A stretch of DNA of 64,000 bases from Bradyrhizobium sp. SZCCHNS1050. GTDB taxonomy: Bacteria > Pseudomonadota > Alphaproteobacteria > Rhizobiales > Xanthobacteraceae. The stretch lies in the NCBI RefSeq assembly GCF_032484785.1, contig NZ_JAUETR010000001.1, forward strand, positions 4,157,501-4,221,500, in the 5' to 3' direction. The notes under the pieces are model-generated. The model did not search any database. It had not been told where the DNA came from and was given only the letters and a program-made list of their open reading frames with translations. Both the position numbers and the translations under genes were made by a program. Position 1 is the stretch's first letter; the number at the start of each line of letters is the position of its first letter. This document shows positions 35,113 through 43,846 of the stretch, in pieces.

Positions 35113-36600
35113 ATGTTCAAGAAACTATCGATCATCGCCATGGCCGCGCTCGTTGCGGCCGTCGCGCCGGCTCTCGCGCAGAGCAAGAAGGATAGCGTCG
35201 TTGTCGGCATGACCTTGGAGCCGCCGGGGCTCGATCCGACCAGCGCGGCCGCGGCGGCCATCGCCGAGGTGACGCTCTACAACGTCTATGAGACGCTGAC
35301 CAAGATCAACGAGGACGGCTCGGTCTCGCCGCTGCTGGCCTCGAGCTGGCAGGCCTCGTCCGATCTGAAGAGCTACACGTTCAAGCTCGCCAAGGGCGTG
35401 AAATTCCAGAACGGCGAGGCGTTCGATTCCGCCGCGGTGAAGTTCTCGTTCGAGCGCGCCGGCGCCGCCAACAGCACCAACAAGGACAAGGCGCTGTTCC
35501 AGGCGATGGAGTCCGTGACGGCTCCCGACGCGGAGACCATCGTCGTCAAGCTGAAATATTCTGAGCCCAACCTGCCGTTCCTGCTCGGACAGGCCACCGC
35601 CTCGATCGTCGAGCCGAAGAGCGCGCCGACCAACGCGACGCAGCCGGTCGGTACTGGACCGTACACGCTGGGGAGCTGGGCCAAGGGCTCGTCCCTGACC
35701 TTGAACAAATGGCCCGACTATCGCAACGCCGCAGCCGTGAAGCTGTCCAAGGTGACGATCCGCTTCATCTCCGATCCGGCAGCGCAGGTCGCTGCGCTGT
35801 TGTCGGGTGACGTCGATGCCTTCCCGCGCGGCACCACGGCGCGCACCATCGCGCAGTTCAAGTCCGACCCGCGCTTCACCGTGCTGATCGGCGGCTCAAA
35901 GGCGAAGACGATCGTCACCATCAACAACAAGAAGAAGCCGCTCGACGACGTCCGCGTCCGCCGCGCGATCCTTGCTGCGATCGATCGCAAGGCGATGGTC
36001 GAAGGCGCCGTCGACGGCCTGGGTACGCCGATCGGCAGCTTCTACGTGCCGGGCTCGCTCGGCTATGTCGACACCACCGACATCAATCCCTACGACCCGG
36101 AGAAGGCCAAGAAGCTGCTCGCCGAAGCCGGCGTGACCACGCCGCTGCAACTGTCGCTGCGGCTGCCGCCGCCGGCCTATGCCCGCCAGGGCGGCGAGGT
36201 GCTCGCGGCTCAATTGGCCAAGGTCGGCATCGTCGCCAAGATCGAGAATCTCGAATGGGCGGCGTGGCTGTCACAGGTCTTCAACGGACCGCATGATTTC
36301 GACCTGACCATCGTCTCGCATGTCGAGCCGTTCGATCTCGTGAAGTTCACCGACAAGAATTACTACTTCGGCTATCAGTCCGAGGCCTTCGACAAGCTCT
36401 ACCAGTCGATTGTCGATACGCCGAACGAGACCGAGCGCGCCAAGCTGCTCGGCGATGCCCAGCGCATGCTGGCGACCGATGCCGCTGCGGGCTTCCTGTT
36501 CCAGCCGCAGTGGATCACAATCATCAACAAGAAGCTCAAGGGTGTCTGGAAGGACGTGCCGCAGTTCGAGAATGATTTCTCGAGCTGGTCGTGGGAATGA
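35113..36600 (+). CDS. Periplasmic substrate-binding protein of Opp-type ABC transporter (system 1)
   Basis: A 495-aa family-5 extracellular solute-binding protein with a Sec signal peptide (MFKKLSIIAMAALVAAVAPALAQ). The mature start VVVGMTLEPPGLDPTSAAA and the TFKLAKGVKFQNGEAFDSAAVKFSFER block are family hallmarks, as are QPVGTGPYTLGSW and DVRVRRAILAAIDRKAMVEG. It is the last gene of the operon. Family-5 proteins bind peptides, but several bind oligosaccharides. Given the divergent beta-glucosidase, glucokinase and pfkB, a beta-linked glucoside is the favoured ligand (inference). Confidence 0.92.
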   Translation: MFKKLSIIAMAALVAAVAPALAQSKKDSVVVGMTLEPPGLDPTSAAAAAIAEVTLYNVYETLTKINEDGSVSPLLASSWQASSDLKSYTFKLAKGVKFQNGEAFDSAAVKFSFERAGAANSTNKDKALFQAMESVTAPDAETIVVKLKYSEPNLPFLLGQATASIVEPKSAPTNATQPVGTGPYTLGSWAKGSSLTLNKWPDYRNAAAVKLSKVTIRFISDPAAQVAALLSGDVDAFPRGTTARTIAQFKSDPRFTVLIGGSKAKTIVTINNKKKPLDDVRVRRAILAAIDRKAMVEGAVDGLGTPIGSFYVPGSLGYVDTTDINPYDPEKAKKLLAEAGVTTPLQLSLRLPPPAYARQGGEVLAAQLAKVGIVAKIENLEWAAWLSQVFNGPHDFDLTIVSHVEPFDLVKFTDKNYYFGYQSEAFDKLYQSIVDTPNETERAKLLGDAQRMLATDAAAGFLFQPQWITIINKKLKGVWKDVPQFENDFSSWSWE

Positions 36601-36646
36601 TGACGACCCCGCTTCGCGCGGCTTTGCGGTGACACTGCAGAATACA

Positions 36647-36730
36647 GCGCCCTCTCCCCTTGTGGGAGAGGGCATCGCAAGCCCGTCCGCAAACTCTGTC
36701 CTACTTGCCTCCCACAAGGGGAGAGGGCGC
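36647..36730. repeat. Palindromic repeat pair (REP/BIME-like)
   Basis: Two perfect 22-base arms (36647-36668 and 36709-36730) in inverted orientation, 40 bases apart. The left arm is itself a hairpin with stem GCCCTCTCCC / GGGAGAGGGC and loop CTTGT (36649-36673). Related copies occur at 49178-49204 and 49283-49307, so this is a dispersed family. It lies just after the substrate-binding-protein gene and may stabilise the 3' end of that message. Confidence 0.8.
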
Positions 36731-36810
36731 AATAACGACCGCCGCGCTGTCTGGTCGAACGCAATACTTCAACTTGAGCGCTGAGGTGAGCCCCACGATC
36801 CCTTGCCCAA

Positions 36811-37005
36811 TCAGTTCGGCCAATCGATCGGCGTGAAGCGCAACTGCCGCCGCCGCATCTCGGCCTGGAGCTCCTGCGCATACTGCTTGGCCCGATCGCC
36901 GATCAAACGGTAGGGGCCCCCGATCCGGCTGTCGGCGGCCACCTGCTTTCGGACACTTTCGTAGTACGCCATCAAGCTTTCATCAGTCGAATTTACAAAT
37001 CGCAT
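36811..37005 (-). CDS. 64-aa protein of unknown function with an EcfG-type promoter
   Basis: A small soluble, basic protein (MRFVNSTDESLMAYYESVRKQV ... DRAKQYAQELQAEMRRRQLRFTPIDWPN) without recognised domain. It looks genuine: GAGGGCG precedes ATG 37005, the sequence is helical and charged, and a GGAAC-N16-CGTT promoter lies 73 bases upstream on the same strand. It is therefore a likely member of the general stress response regulon. No partner gene is adjacent. Confidence 0.65.
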   Translation of the reverse strand: MRFVNSTDESLMAYYESVRKQVAADSRIGGPYRLIGDRAKQYAQELQAEMRRRQLRFTPIDWPN

Positions 37006-37078
37006 CCACGCGCCCTCGCAACAAATCCCCTCGCTGCCAAGTTTGCACGGCTTTTCCGCCGCGGCAGTGACATAGGTT

Positions 37079-37103
37079 AACGTCCCTCAGTGGCAAAAGT
37101 TCC
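37079..37103 (-). promoter_or_regulatory. EcfG (general stress sigma factor) promoter
   Basis: On the minus strand GGAAC (37103-37099), a 16-base spacer and CGTT (37082-37079) match the alphaproteobacterial sigma-EcfG consensus GGAAC-N16/17-CGTT exactly. It points at the 64-aa gene. Confidence 0.65.
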
Positions 37104-37217
37104 ACTTGTGTTCCAGAGAGTTCCGGGTCGATTTCATCGACACGTTTGCCGAAATGTTTTCCGCGCGAGAACTTTCTGCTCCGATGCAGCTTGAGCCAGG
37201 ACTGGAGCAGGGCGGCA

Positions 37218-38111
37218 ATGCGCACCGAAGTCCTCGTCATAGGCGGCGGGCCAGCTGGACTGATGGCCGCGATTTACCTGGCCCGGTTCCGGCGTGGGGT
37301 CGTGGTCGTCGATGGCGGCGCATCGCGGGCGGCGCTGATTCCGCGGAGCCACAACCTGCCGGGGTTCCCGAACGGCATGCCCGGAAGCGAGCTGCTCGCA
37401 CGAATGCAGCGGCAGGTCGAGGAACTTCACGTTCCTATCGTCCGGAGGACGGTGAGCGCTCTCGAGACGCATGACGGAGATCTGGTCGCGACTCACGAGC
37501 GCGGTGCGGTCGCGGCACAGCGCGTCATCCTCGCGACGGGTATCGTCGACAAGCAGACGTCGCTCGCCGATTGGAGAGCGGCGGTCCGTGACGGCGAGCT
37601 GCGCTATTGTCCGGTCTGCGACGGCTTTGAAACCATCGACCACAAGATCGCCATCGTGGGCGCGCTCGGTCACGCCGCTGGCAAGGCGCTGTTCATGCGC
37701 GTCTACAGTTCGGACGTCACCTTGATCCCGATCGATGATGAGCAGGATGCGGCGAAGCGGCAGGAGCTCGCCGCCGCCGGCGTTCGGGTGACGCCACAAC
37801 TTCATGCGTTGCAGCGCCAAGACGGTGCGATCGAGGCGTCATTCGTCGACGGCAGCAGCGAACGGTTCGAGATCGTGTATCCTGCGATGGGCGCCGATGT
37901 TCGCTCCGAGCTCGCCATCAAGCTCGGCGCGCGGCATACATCCGATGGCTTTCTCGAGGTCGATGCCAAGCAGCGCTGCGGCGTCGCGGGACTCTATGGC
38001 ATCGGCGACGTCGTCACCGACCTGCATCAGATCGCGGTGGCATTCGGCCATGCCGCGGTCGCCGCCTGTCACGCGCATCATTCATTGCCGATGCGTCATG
38101 CGGAAGCGTAG
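37218..38111 (+). CDS. Thioredoxin-reductase-like FAD/NAD(P)-dependent oxidoreductase
   Basis: A 297-aa flavoprotein of the low-molecular-weight thioredoxin reductase fold. [20 protein letters not shown] is the FAD site, YCPVCDGFE carries C131 and C134 as a redox CxxC, and LYGIGDVV is the C-terminal FAD motif. The active site is CPVC, not CATC/CAVC of TrxB. The NADPH-binding glycine motif is altered ([13 protein letters not shown]), so the partner or cofactor may differ; a ferredoxin-NADP reductase-like or bacillithiol-type disulfide reductase role is possible. ATG 37218 was preferred to the open extension to 37146. No thioredoxin gene is adjacent. Confidence 0.85.
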   Translation: MRTEVLVIGGGPAGLMAAIYLARFRRGVVVVDGGASRAALIPRSHNLPGFPNGMPGSELLARMQRQVEELHVPIVRRTVSALETHDGDLVATHERGAVAAQRVILATGIVDKQTSLADWRAAVRDGELRYCPVCDGFETIDHKIAIVGALGHAAGKALFMRVYSSDVTLIPIDDEQDAAKRQELAAAGVRVTPQLHALQRQDGAIEASFVDGSSERFEIVYPAMGADVRSELAIKLGARHTSDGFLEVDAKQRCGVAGLYGIGDVVTDLHQIAVAFGHAAVAACHAHHSLPMRHAEA

Positions 38112-38198
38112 CGGCTAGGCAGCATCGAATTGATCGCAATCTGAAGTCGCGATATTATATGTAAGTGCCGTTTAAGTTGATGTTTCGGACCATGATTC

Positions 38199-38387
38199 AT
38201 GGACAGAAGATCGGCGTGCATGACTGCGGCATTGAGCTGTCGCGAGGAGGCCGAACGCGATCCGGCTCGCCGCGATCAGTGGTTGCAGCAGGCGTCGAGA
38301 TGGATGGCGCTGGCGGGCGAGCAAGCGGGGCATGCCCTGATCATCTGCGAGCATAGTGCCGCGGCGAGTCACGAGGCTCGTCGCTGA
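38199..38387 (+). CDS. Small 62-aa protein, unknown function
   Basis: A short helical protein (CREEAERDPARRDQWLQQASRWMALAGEQAGHALI) reminiscent of small rhizobial proteins in which a residue block C-R-x-x-A-x-x-D-P-x-x-R-x-x-W is followed by an amphipathic helix. No clear Shine-Dalgarno sequence is seen. It lies between convergent neighbours with 6 bases to the permease gene end. Coding status is moderately supported only. Confidence 0.45.
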   Translation: MDRRSACMTAALSCREEAERDPARRDQWLQQASRWMALAGEQAGHALIICEHSAAASHEARR

Positions 38388-38393
38388 TCGAGG

Positions 38394-39251
38394 CTATTGC
38401 AGCGTCGGATCGAGCCGGTCGCGCAGCCAGTCGCCGATCATCGAGACGGCGAGCGTCGTCACCACGATGGTGATCGCCGGTGCCAACATGATCCATGGTG
38501 CGCGCGTCAGATATTCGCGGCCATAGCCGACCATGTTGCCAAGGCTCGTCATCGGCGGCTGCACGCCGAGGCCGAGGAAGGAGAGACCGGACTCCAGCAG
38601 GATGACTTCGGGAAACACCAGCGTCATCGACACGATGAGGGTCGAGGCGATGTTCGGCAGGATGTGCCTGAGATAGACGCGCTGCGGCGTTGCGCCGAGC
38701 TGTCGGACGGCGGCGGCATAGCCTTGTGCATTGGCGGAGATGGCGAGGCCGCGCGCGATGCGCGCATAGCGCTCCCAGCCGAACAGGCCCATCAACCCGA
38801 TCAAGAGCGGCAGCGAGTTGCCGAAGAAGGCGAGCACGGCGAGCGCCAGAATCAGGAACGGCATGCTGGCCTGGAAGTCCGCCAGCATCAGCACGGCCTG
38901 CTCGACCAGGCCGCGGAAATGCGCGGCGAGAAAGCCGAGCGTGGTGCCGGCGATGGCGGAGATCGCGGTCGCGCCGAACGCGATCAAGAGCGAAATCCGG
39001 ATCGACACGATCAGACGCGACAGCACGTCGCGACCGAGCTCGTCGGTGCCGAGCCAATGCGCCGGGTTGCCCGGCAGCGACAGGCGATGGCGCAGATCGA
39101 ATTTGGTGAAGCCATGCGGCGCGAGCTGATCGGCGAAGATCGCCAGCAGCAGCATCGCGACGATCCAGCCGACTGCGATGGTCACGGAGACGGGAATGTT
39201 CGGCCAGCACAGCCGCCGCGCGGCAGGCGATTTCAATGCAAGGTCGGTCAT
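38394..39251 (-). CDS. Opp/Dpp-type ABC transporter permease (DppC-like, system 2)
   Basis: A 285-aa permease: PAHWLGTDELGRDVLSRLIVSIRISLLIAFGA is the DppC segment after helix 1, GYAAAVRQLGATPQRVYLRHILPNIASTLIVSMTL is the EAA loop, and LSFLGLGVQPPMTSLGNMVGYGREYL is the family motif. ATG 39251 overlaps the stop of the DppB-like gene. It is the last gene of the leftward five-gene system 2. Confidence 0.92.
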   Translation of the reverse strand: MTDLALKSPAARRLCWPNIPVSVTIAVGWIVAMLLLAIFADQLAPHGFTKFDLRHRLSLPGNPAHWLGTDELGRDVLSRLIVSIRISLLIAFGATAISAIAGTTLGFLAAHFRGLVEQAVLMLADFQASMPFLILALAVLAFFGNSLPLLIGLMGLFGWERYARIARGLAISANAQGYAAAVRQLGATPQRVYLRHILPNIASTLIVSMTLVFPEVILLESGLSFLGLGVQPPMTSLGNMVGYGREYLTRAPWIMLAPAITIVVTTLAVSMIGDWLRDRLDPTLQ

Positions 39252-40180
39252 GCCTCGGCTCCCTTGCTGCGCAGCCGCGGATCCAGCAGGCCGTAGAGGA
39301 AGTCCACCATCAGGTTCGACGTGACCATGGTCATCGCCACCAGCAGCAGGATGCATTGCACGACCGCGAGGTCGCGGTTGGCGACGGCGACGACCAGGAG
39401 ACGGCCGACGCCGGGCCAGGAGAACACGCTCTCGACGACGACCGCGCCGGCGATCAGGCTGCCGACCATGAAGCCGAGAATGGTGACGGTGGGGATCGCC
39501 GCGTTGGGCAGCGCGTGATCCGTGATCACCCGGCGCCACGGCACGCCCTTGGCCGACGCCGTTCTGATGTAGGGCTGGCCGAGAATTTCCAGCATGGCGC
39601 TGCGCGTGAACCGCGCCAGCACCGCGGCGCCGCCGAAGCCGAGCGTCACGATCGGCAGGATGGCGTGCCGCCACGAGTCCTGTCCGCCCGACGGCAGCCA
39701 GCCGAGCTGCACGGCGAAGATCAGCACCAGGATCAGGGCCAGCACGAAGCTCGGCACCGTGAAGCCCGCCACCGCCGTGATCATCACGGCGCGGTCGATC
39801 GCCGATCCGCGGTGCAGCGCGGCGTAGATGCCGGCGGGAATGCCGAGCAGCACTTTCAGCAGGAACGCCGGAATGGTCAGCGCCAAGGTCGCGGGGATGC
39901 GCTCGATGACGAGCTGGATCGCGGGCCGGCCGTCGCGCATCGAGCGTCCGAGCTCGCCCTGGCCGATCGCCTTGAAGTAGTCGAGATACTGCATCCAGAT
40001 CGGATGATCGAGACCCCACGCCTTGCGGAAGGCGGCGATGACCTCGGGCGGCGCCTCGGGCCCCATGATCATCAGCGCGGGATCGCCCGACAGCCGCAGC
40101 ACGATGAAGGCAAAGGTGACGACGAGTGCGATGGTCAGCAGCGCACGCGCCAGGCGGATGGCGAAATAGCGCAGCATCAC
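39248..40180 (-). CDS. Opp/Dpp-type ABC transporter permease (DppB-like, system 2)
   Basis: A 310-aa permease: LRYFAIRLARALLTIALVVTFAFIVLRLSGDP is the first helix, GELGRSMRDGRPA the following motif, and YIRTASAKGVPWRRVITDHALPNAAIPTVTILG the EAA loop. The start is GTG 40180, in GTGA overlap with the ATPase stop, or the adjacent ATG 40177. Confidence 0.92.
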   Translation of the reverse strand: MMLRYFAIRLARALLTIALVVTFAFIVLRLSGDPALMIMGPEAPPEVIAAFRKAWGLDHPIWMQYLDYFKAIGQGELGRSMRDGRPAIQLVIERIPATLALTIPAFLLKVLLGIPAGIYAALHRGSAIDRAVMITAVAGFTVPSFVLALILVLIFAVQLGWLPSGGQDSWRHAILPIVTLGFGGAAVLARFTRSAMLEILGQPYIRTASAKGVPWRRVITDHALPNAAIPTVTILGFMVGSLIAGAVVVESVFSWPGVGRLLVVAVANRDLAVVQCILLLVAMTMVTSNLMVDFLYGLLDPRLRSKGAEA

Positions 40181-41169
40181 GCGGCGACCTCGGTCTGCGA
40201 CTGCAGCCCCGAAACGAGATGACAGGCCACCTGGCGCTGCCGATCCAGGGCGGCGAGCGCGGGCAACTCGTTGGCGCAGCGGGCGGTCGCGTGGCTGCAG
40301 CGCGGGTGGAAGGCACAGCCGGCGGGGCGCGCCGCCGGATTCGGCGGGTCGCCCGTCAGTACGATGCGGCTGGTGCTGCGGCGTCCCGGAGCAGGGGAAG
40401 CGGACACCAGCGCCTGCGTGTAGGGATGTTGCGGCCGCGCGAACAGGTCGTCGGCATCGCCATATTCGACGATGCGGCCGAGATACATCACGGCCACCTT
40501 GCTGCTGATCTGCCGGACGACGCGCAGATCATGGCTGATGAACAGCATCGTCAGACCGAGCCGGACCTGGAGATCGACCAGCAGGTTCACCACCTGCGCC
40601 TGGATCGAGACGTCGAGCGCGCTGACCGGTTCGTCGCAGACGAGGAAGTCGGGCTTGGTCGCCAGCGCACGGGCGAGCACGATGCGCTGGCGCTGACCGC
40701 CCGACAGCGCGCCGGGATAGCGGGCGCCATGGCCGTCGTTGAGATCGACAGCCTGGAGCAGCTCATGCACGCGCGCGTCGCGCTCGGCGGCCGTGCCGAT
40801 GTCGTGGATGTCGAGCGGCTCGCGGATCTGCGCGGCAACGGGAAGTCGTCGATCGAGCGCGCCGAGCGGATCCTGGAAGATCATCTGCATGCGCGCGCGC
40901 TGGGCGCGCCACGCCGCCGAGCCTGGTGCTGCGATCGGGGCGCCGTCGAAGCGCACACTGCCGCGGTCGGGCGGCTCGAGACCGAGCACCATGCGGCCGG
41001 TGGTGGATTTGCCGGAGCCGGACTCGCCGACGATGCCGAGCGTCTCGCCCTTTTGGATCGAGAAGCTCAGGCCGTCGACGGCGTGGACGGATGCGGCGCG
41101 TCCGAACAGGCCGGTCCTCATCCGATAGGTGCGCGAGATCGCCTGGACCTCGACCAGCGGCGCTGTCAT
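40177..41169 (-). CDS. Opp/Dpp-type ABC transporter ATPase (DppF-like, system 2)
   Basis: A 330-aa ATP-binding subunit with Walker A GESGSGKSTTGRM, Q-loop IFQDPLGALDRR, signature SGGQRQRIVLARAL, Walker B FLVCDEPVSALD, and H-loop ISHDLRVV. The C-terminal oligopeptide domain has CAFHPRCSHATARC. The start overlaps the stop of the DppD-like gene (ATGA). Confidence 0.94.
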   Translation of the reverse strand: MTAPLVEVQAISRTYRMRTGLFGRAASVHAVDGLSFSIQKGETLGIVGESGSGKSTTGRMVLGLEPPDRGSVRFDGAPIAAPGSAAWRAQRARMQMIFQDPLGALDRRLPVAAQIREPLDIHDIGTAAERDARVHELLQAVDLNDGHGARYPGALSGGQRQRIVLARALATKPDFLVCDEPVSALDVSIQAQVVNLLVDLQVRLGLTMLFISHDLRVVRQISSKVAVMYLGRIVEYGDADDLFARPQHPYTQALVSASPAPGRRSTSRIVLTGDPPNPAARPAGCAFHPRCSHATARCANELPALAALDRQRQVACHLVSGLQSQTEVAA

Positions 41170-42140
41170 TCGGCGGCGAGCTCCATCGGCAGGCGCTGCG
41201 GCCGCAGGCAGGCCACCGCGCGGTCCGGCTCGACCGGCGCCAGCGGCGGCACGCCGGCATGGCAGCCGTCGCCGGCAAACGTGCAGCGCGGCGCGAAGGC
41301 GCAGCCGCTGGGCAGTGCGCGCGGATCAGGCACTGTTCCGGGAATGGCCTGCAGCCGCCGCCTGACGCCATCGAGCGGCGGCAGCGCGCCGATCAGGCCC
41401 TGCGCATAAGGGTGCCAGGGATCATCGAACAGCCGCGTCGCGGGCGCGCGCTCGACGATGCGGCCGGCATACATCACGCAGACGTGGTCGCAATTCTCCG
41501 CGACGACGCCGAGGTCATGGCTGATCAGGATCATCGCCATGTTGAACTCGCGCCGGATGGCCGACAGCAGATCGAGGATCTGCGCCTGGATGGTGGCGTC
41601 GAGCGCGGTGGTGGGTTCGTCGGCGATCAGCAGCTCGGGCTGTCCGGCCAGCGCCATTGCGATCATGATGCGCTGGACTTGGCCGCCGGAGAACTCGTGC
41701 GGATAGGCGGACAGCCGGCGTGCCGCATCGGGGATGCCGACGAGATCGAGCAGCCTGAGCGCCTCGGCCCGCGCAGCCTCGCCGCGCAGCCCGCGATGCA
41801 GCGCGAGGCTTTCGCACAACTGGCGCCGGATCGTGAGCACCGGATTGAGCGCGCTGGCGGGATCCTGGAAGATCATCGCGATGCGGCGGCCGCGCACCTG
41901 GTCGAGCACCTTGCCGTCAGCGCCGAGCAGCTCGCGGCCTTCGAGCCTGGCCGAGCCTGATACTTTCGCCTTGCCGGGCAGGAGACCCAGCGCCGCGAGC
42001 CACGTCACCGACTTGCCGGATCCGGACTCGCCGACGAGGCCGATGGCCTCGCCCCTACCGATGTCAAGATCGATGCCGTGCAGCACGGGCGTGCCGTCGA
42101 AGGCGACCTTCAGTTCGGAGATGCTGACCAGCGGCGCCAC
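41166..42140 (-). CDS. Opp/Dpp-type ABC transporter ATPase (DppD-like, system 2)
   Basis: A 324-aa ATP-binding subunit: Walker A GESGSGKSVTWLAALG, Q-loop IFQDPASALNP, signature SGGQVQRIMIAMAL, Walker B LLIADEPTTALD, H-loop ISHDLGVV, C-terminal CAFAPRCTFAGDGCH. GTG 42140, four bases past the preceding stop, is taken as start; GTG 42152, overlapping that stop, is also possible. It encodes the partner of the DppF-like ATPase. Confidence 0.92.
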   Translation of the reverse strand: MAPLVSISELKVAFDGTPVLHGIDLDIGRGEAIGLVGESGSGKSVTWLAALGLLPGKAKVSGSARLEGRELLGADGKVLDQVRGRRIAMIFQDPASALNPVLTIRRQLCESLALHRGLRGEAARAEALRLLDLVGIPDAARRLSAYPHEFSGGQVQRIMIAMALAGQPELLIADEPTTALDATIQAQILDLLSAIRREFNMAMILISHDLGVVAENCDHVCVMYAGRIVERAPATRLFDDPWHPYAQGLIGALPPLDGVRRRLQAIPGTVPDPRALPSGCAFAPRCTFAGDGCHAGVPPLAPVEPDRAVACLRPQRLPMELAAE

Positions 42141-42144
42141 GGCG

Positions 42145-43782
42145 TCACGCACCGTAGTTGCCGGTGCGGAAGTCCATCGCGAAGGCCGGCGAGGCCTTCC
42201 ACTTGATCGACTTCGGCTTGGCGGTGAAGGTCGCGTTCTGGTGCAGCACCGTGTAAGCGGGGTCCTCGCGCTCGGCGATCTCCAGCATGCGGCGGAACGC
42301 CTTCTTGCGCGCCTCGCGATCGGTCGAGGTCTCCAGGAATTCGGAAAGACGATTGAGCTCGTCATTGCTCCATTCGCCGACCTGCTGCTGCTGGCCGTTG
42401 GGGCCATGCTGGGCGACGAGCGAGGAGACGGGATCGTTGAACGCGGCCGAGTTGGACCAGTCGCGCACCGCGCGGGTCGGAGCGCGCTCGAGAATCTGGG
42501 ACCAGTTCTCCTTGGTCTCGATCTGAACGTTGAGGCCGACCGCCTGCCACATCTCGACCAGCACCTGCGCGGTCGCGACCTGGTTGGTGTAGTAGTTGTT
42601 GAGCAGTCGATACGGGATCGGGTCACCCTTGTAGCCGGCCTGCTTGAGCAGGTCCTGTGCCAGCTTCGGATCGAATGCCGGCACGCTCCAGTCGGCGATG
42701 AACATGTCGCCGTAGAATTCCCACTGCAGGCCCTTCGGCACCCGGGTGCGGCCGGCCCACAGGCTGTCGACGATGGCCTGGCGGTCGATCGCATGGGTGA
42801 AGGCGCGGCGCACCAGCGGATTGGCGAGCTGCGGGTGGTTCTTGTCGAACACGGTGAGACGGTGATTGAGGATGGTGCCGCCCTGGACCTCGAACGCCGC
42901 GTTCTTCTCGATGCCGGCGATCTGGTCCGGCGGGATGTCGCAGGCGAACTGATATTCGCCAGACAGGAGCCCGTTGATGCGGCTCGCGACCTCCGGCACT
43001 TCCAGGAATCGGATGCGCTTCAGCGGCGGACGGCCACCCCAATATTCGTCATGGGCTTCGAGCGTCAGCGACACGTCCGGCTTGAACTCGACGATCTTGT
43101 AGGGACCCGTCGTGATCGGCTTGCGCGCCCAGTCGAGATAGCTCGCCGCTTCCTCCCAGCCGCGCCGGCTCATGATGTCGGAGCCATAGCGCATCAGGCG
43201 GCCTTCGATGGTGACGTCGGGCGTCGCGTTGACGAAGCGCACGGTGTATTTGTCGACGGCGTCGACGCGAACCAGGTCCGGCCACATCCGGCGCGCGACG
43301 CCAATCACGTCCGGCGGCAGCTCCTTGCCCGGGCGCGGCGTCGGGATCTTCTCGAACGCCTTGATGGTGGTGCGGCTCTTGGCCTCGCTGTCGCCGAACA
43401 TGCGCTCGCGGCTGAACGAGAACACGACGTCCTCGGACGTCATCTCGTCACCATTGTGGAACTTGACGCCCTGGCGCAGCTTCAATTCGACGGTCTGGTC
43501 GTCGATGCGCTTCCACTCGGTGGCGAGGCCGGGGACGGCTTCGAGATTGCCGCGGAAGTTCTTCGAGATCAGGCTTTCCCACAGCGACGAGTAGAACACG
43601 CGCTCGCCGACATTGGACTGCTCGCGCAGCACGTCGAGCACGTTCGAATTGGTCACCTTCTGCACGGCGATGGTGACCGAGGGACGGTTGTCTCCCTGCG
43701 CGATCGACACGCGCGGCAGGATGAAGCTGCCGCCGATCGCGGCGCCGGCGCCGAGCAGGCCGCGGCGGGTGAGCTTGGTCAT
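42145..43782 (-). CDS. Tat-dependent substrate-binding protein of Opp-type ABC transporter (system 2)
   Basis: A 545-aa family-5 solute-binding protein. Its signal peptide is twin-arginine type (LTRRGLLGAGAAIGGSFILPRVSIA), unlike the Sec signal of system 1. VELKLRQGVKFHNGDEMTSEDVVFSF and PITTGPYKIVEFKPDVSLTLE are family blocks, and PLVRRAFTHAIDRQAIVDSLW follows. The size is above the ~500 aa average. It heads the system 2 operon and lies 64 bases after the TIM-barrel gene, which may be co-transcribed. The ligand is unknown. Confidence 0.92.
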   Translation of the reverse strand: MTKLTRRGLLGAGAAIGGSFILPRVSIAQGDNRPSVTIAVQKVTNSNVLDVLREQSNVGERVFYSSLWESLISKNFRGNLEAVPGLATEWKRIDDQTVELKLRQGVKFHNGDEMTSEDVVFSFSRERMFGDSEAKSRTTIKAFEKIPTPRPGKELPPDVIGVARRMWPDLVRVDAVDKYTVRFVNATPDVTIEGRLMRYGSDIMSRRGWEEAASYLDWARKPITTGPYKIVEFKPDVSLTLEAHDEYWGGRPPLKRIRFLEVPEVASRINGLLSGEYQFACDIPPDQIAGIEKNAAFEVQGGTILNHRLTVFDKNHPQLANPLVRRAFTHAIDRQAIVDSLWAGRTRVPKGLQWEFYGDMFIADWSVPAFDPKLAQDLLKQAGYKGDPIPYRLLNNYYTNQVATAQVLVEMWQAVGLNVQIETKENWSQILERAPTRAVRDWSNSAAFNDPVSSLVAQHGPNGQQQQVGEWSNDELNRLSEFLETSTDREARKKAFRRMLEIAEREDPAYTVLHQNATFTAKPKSIKWKASPAFAMDFRTGNYGA

Positions 43783-43846
43783 GGCAATCTCTCTGTCGTC
43801 TGAGGTTGTCTGAAACGATGGGATCGGGTCGCGCGGACGCGTTGGC

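Noticed and set aside
41734..43803. 689-codon open frame antisense to the system 2 ATPase and binding-protein genes
   Set aside because: It spans two genes that are certain on the other strand and contains no known motif.
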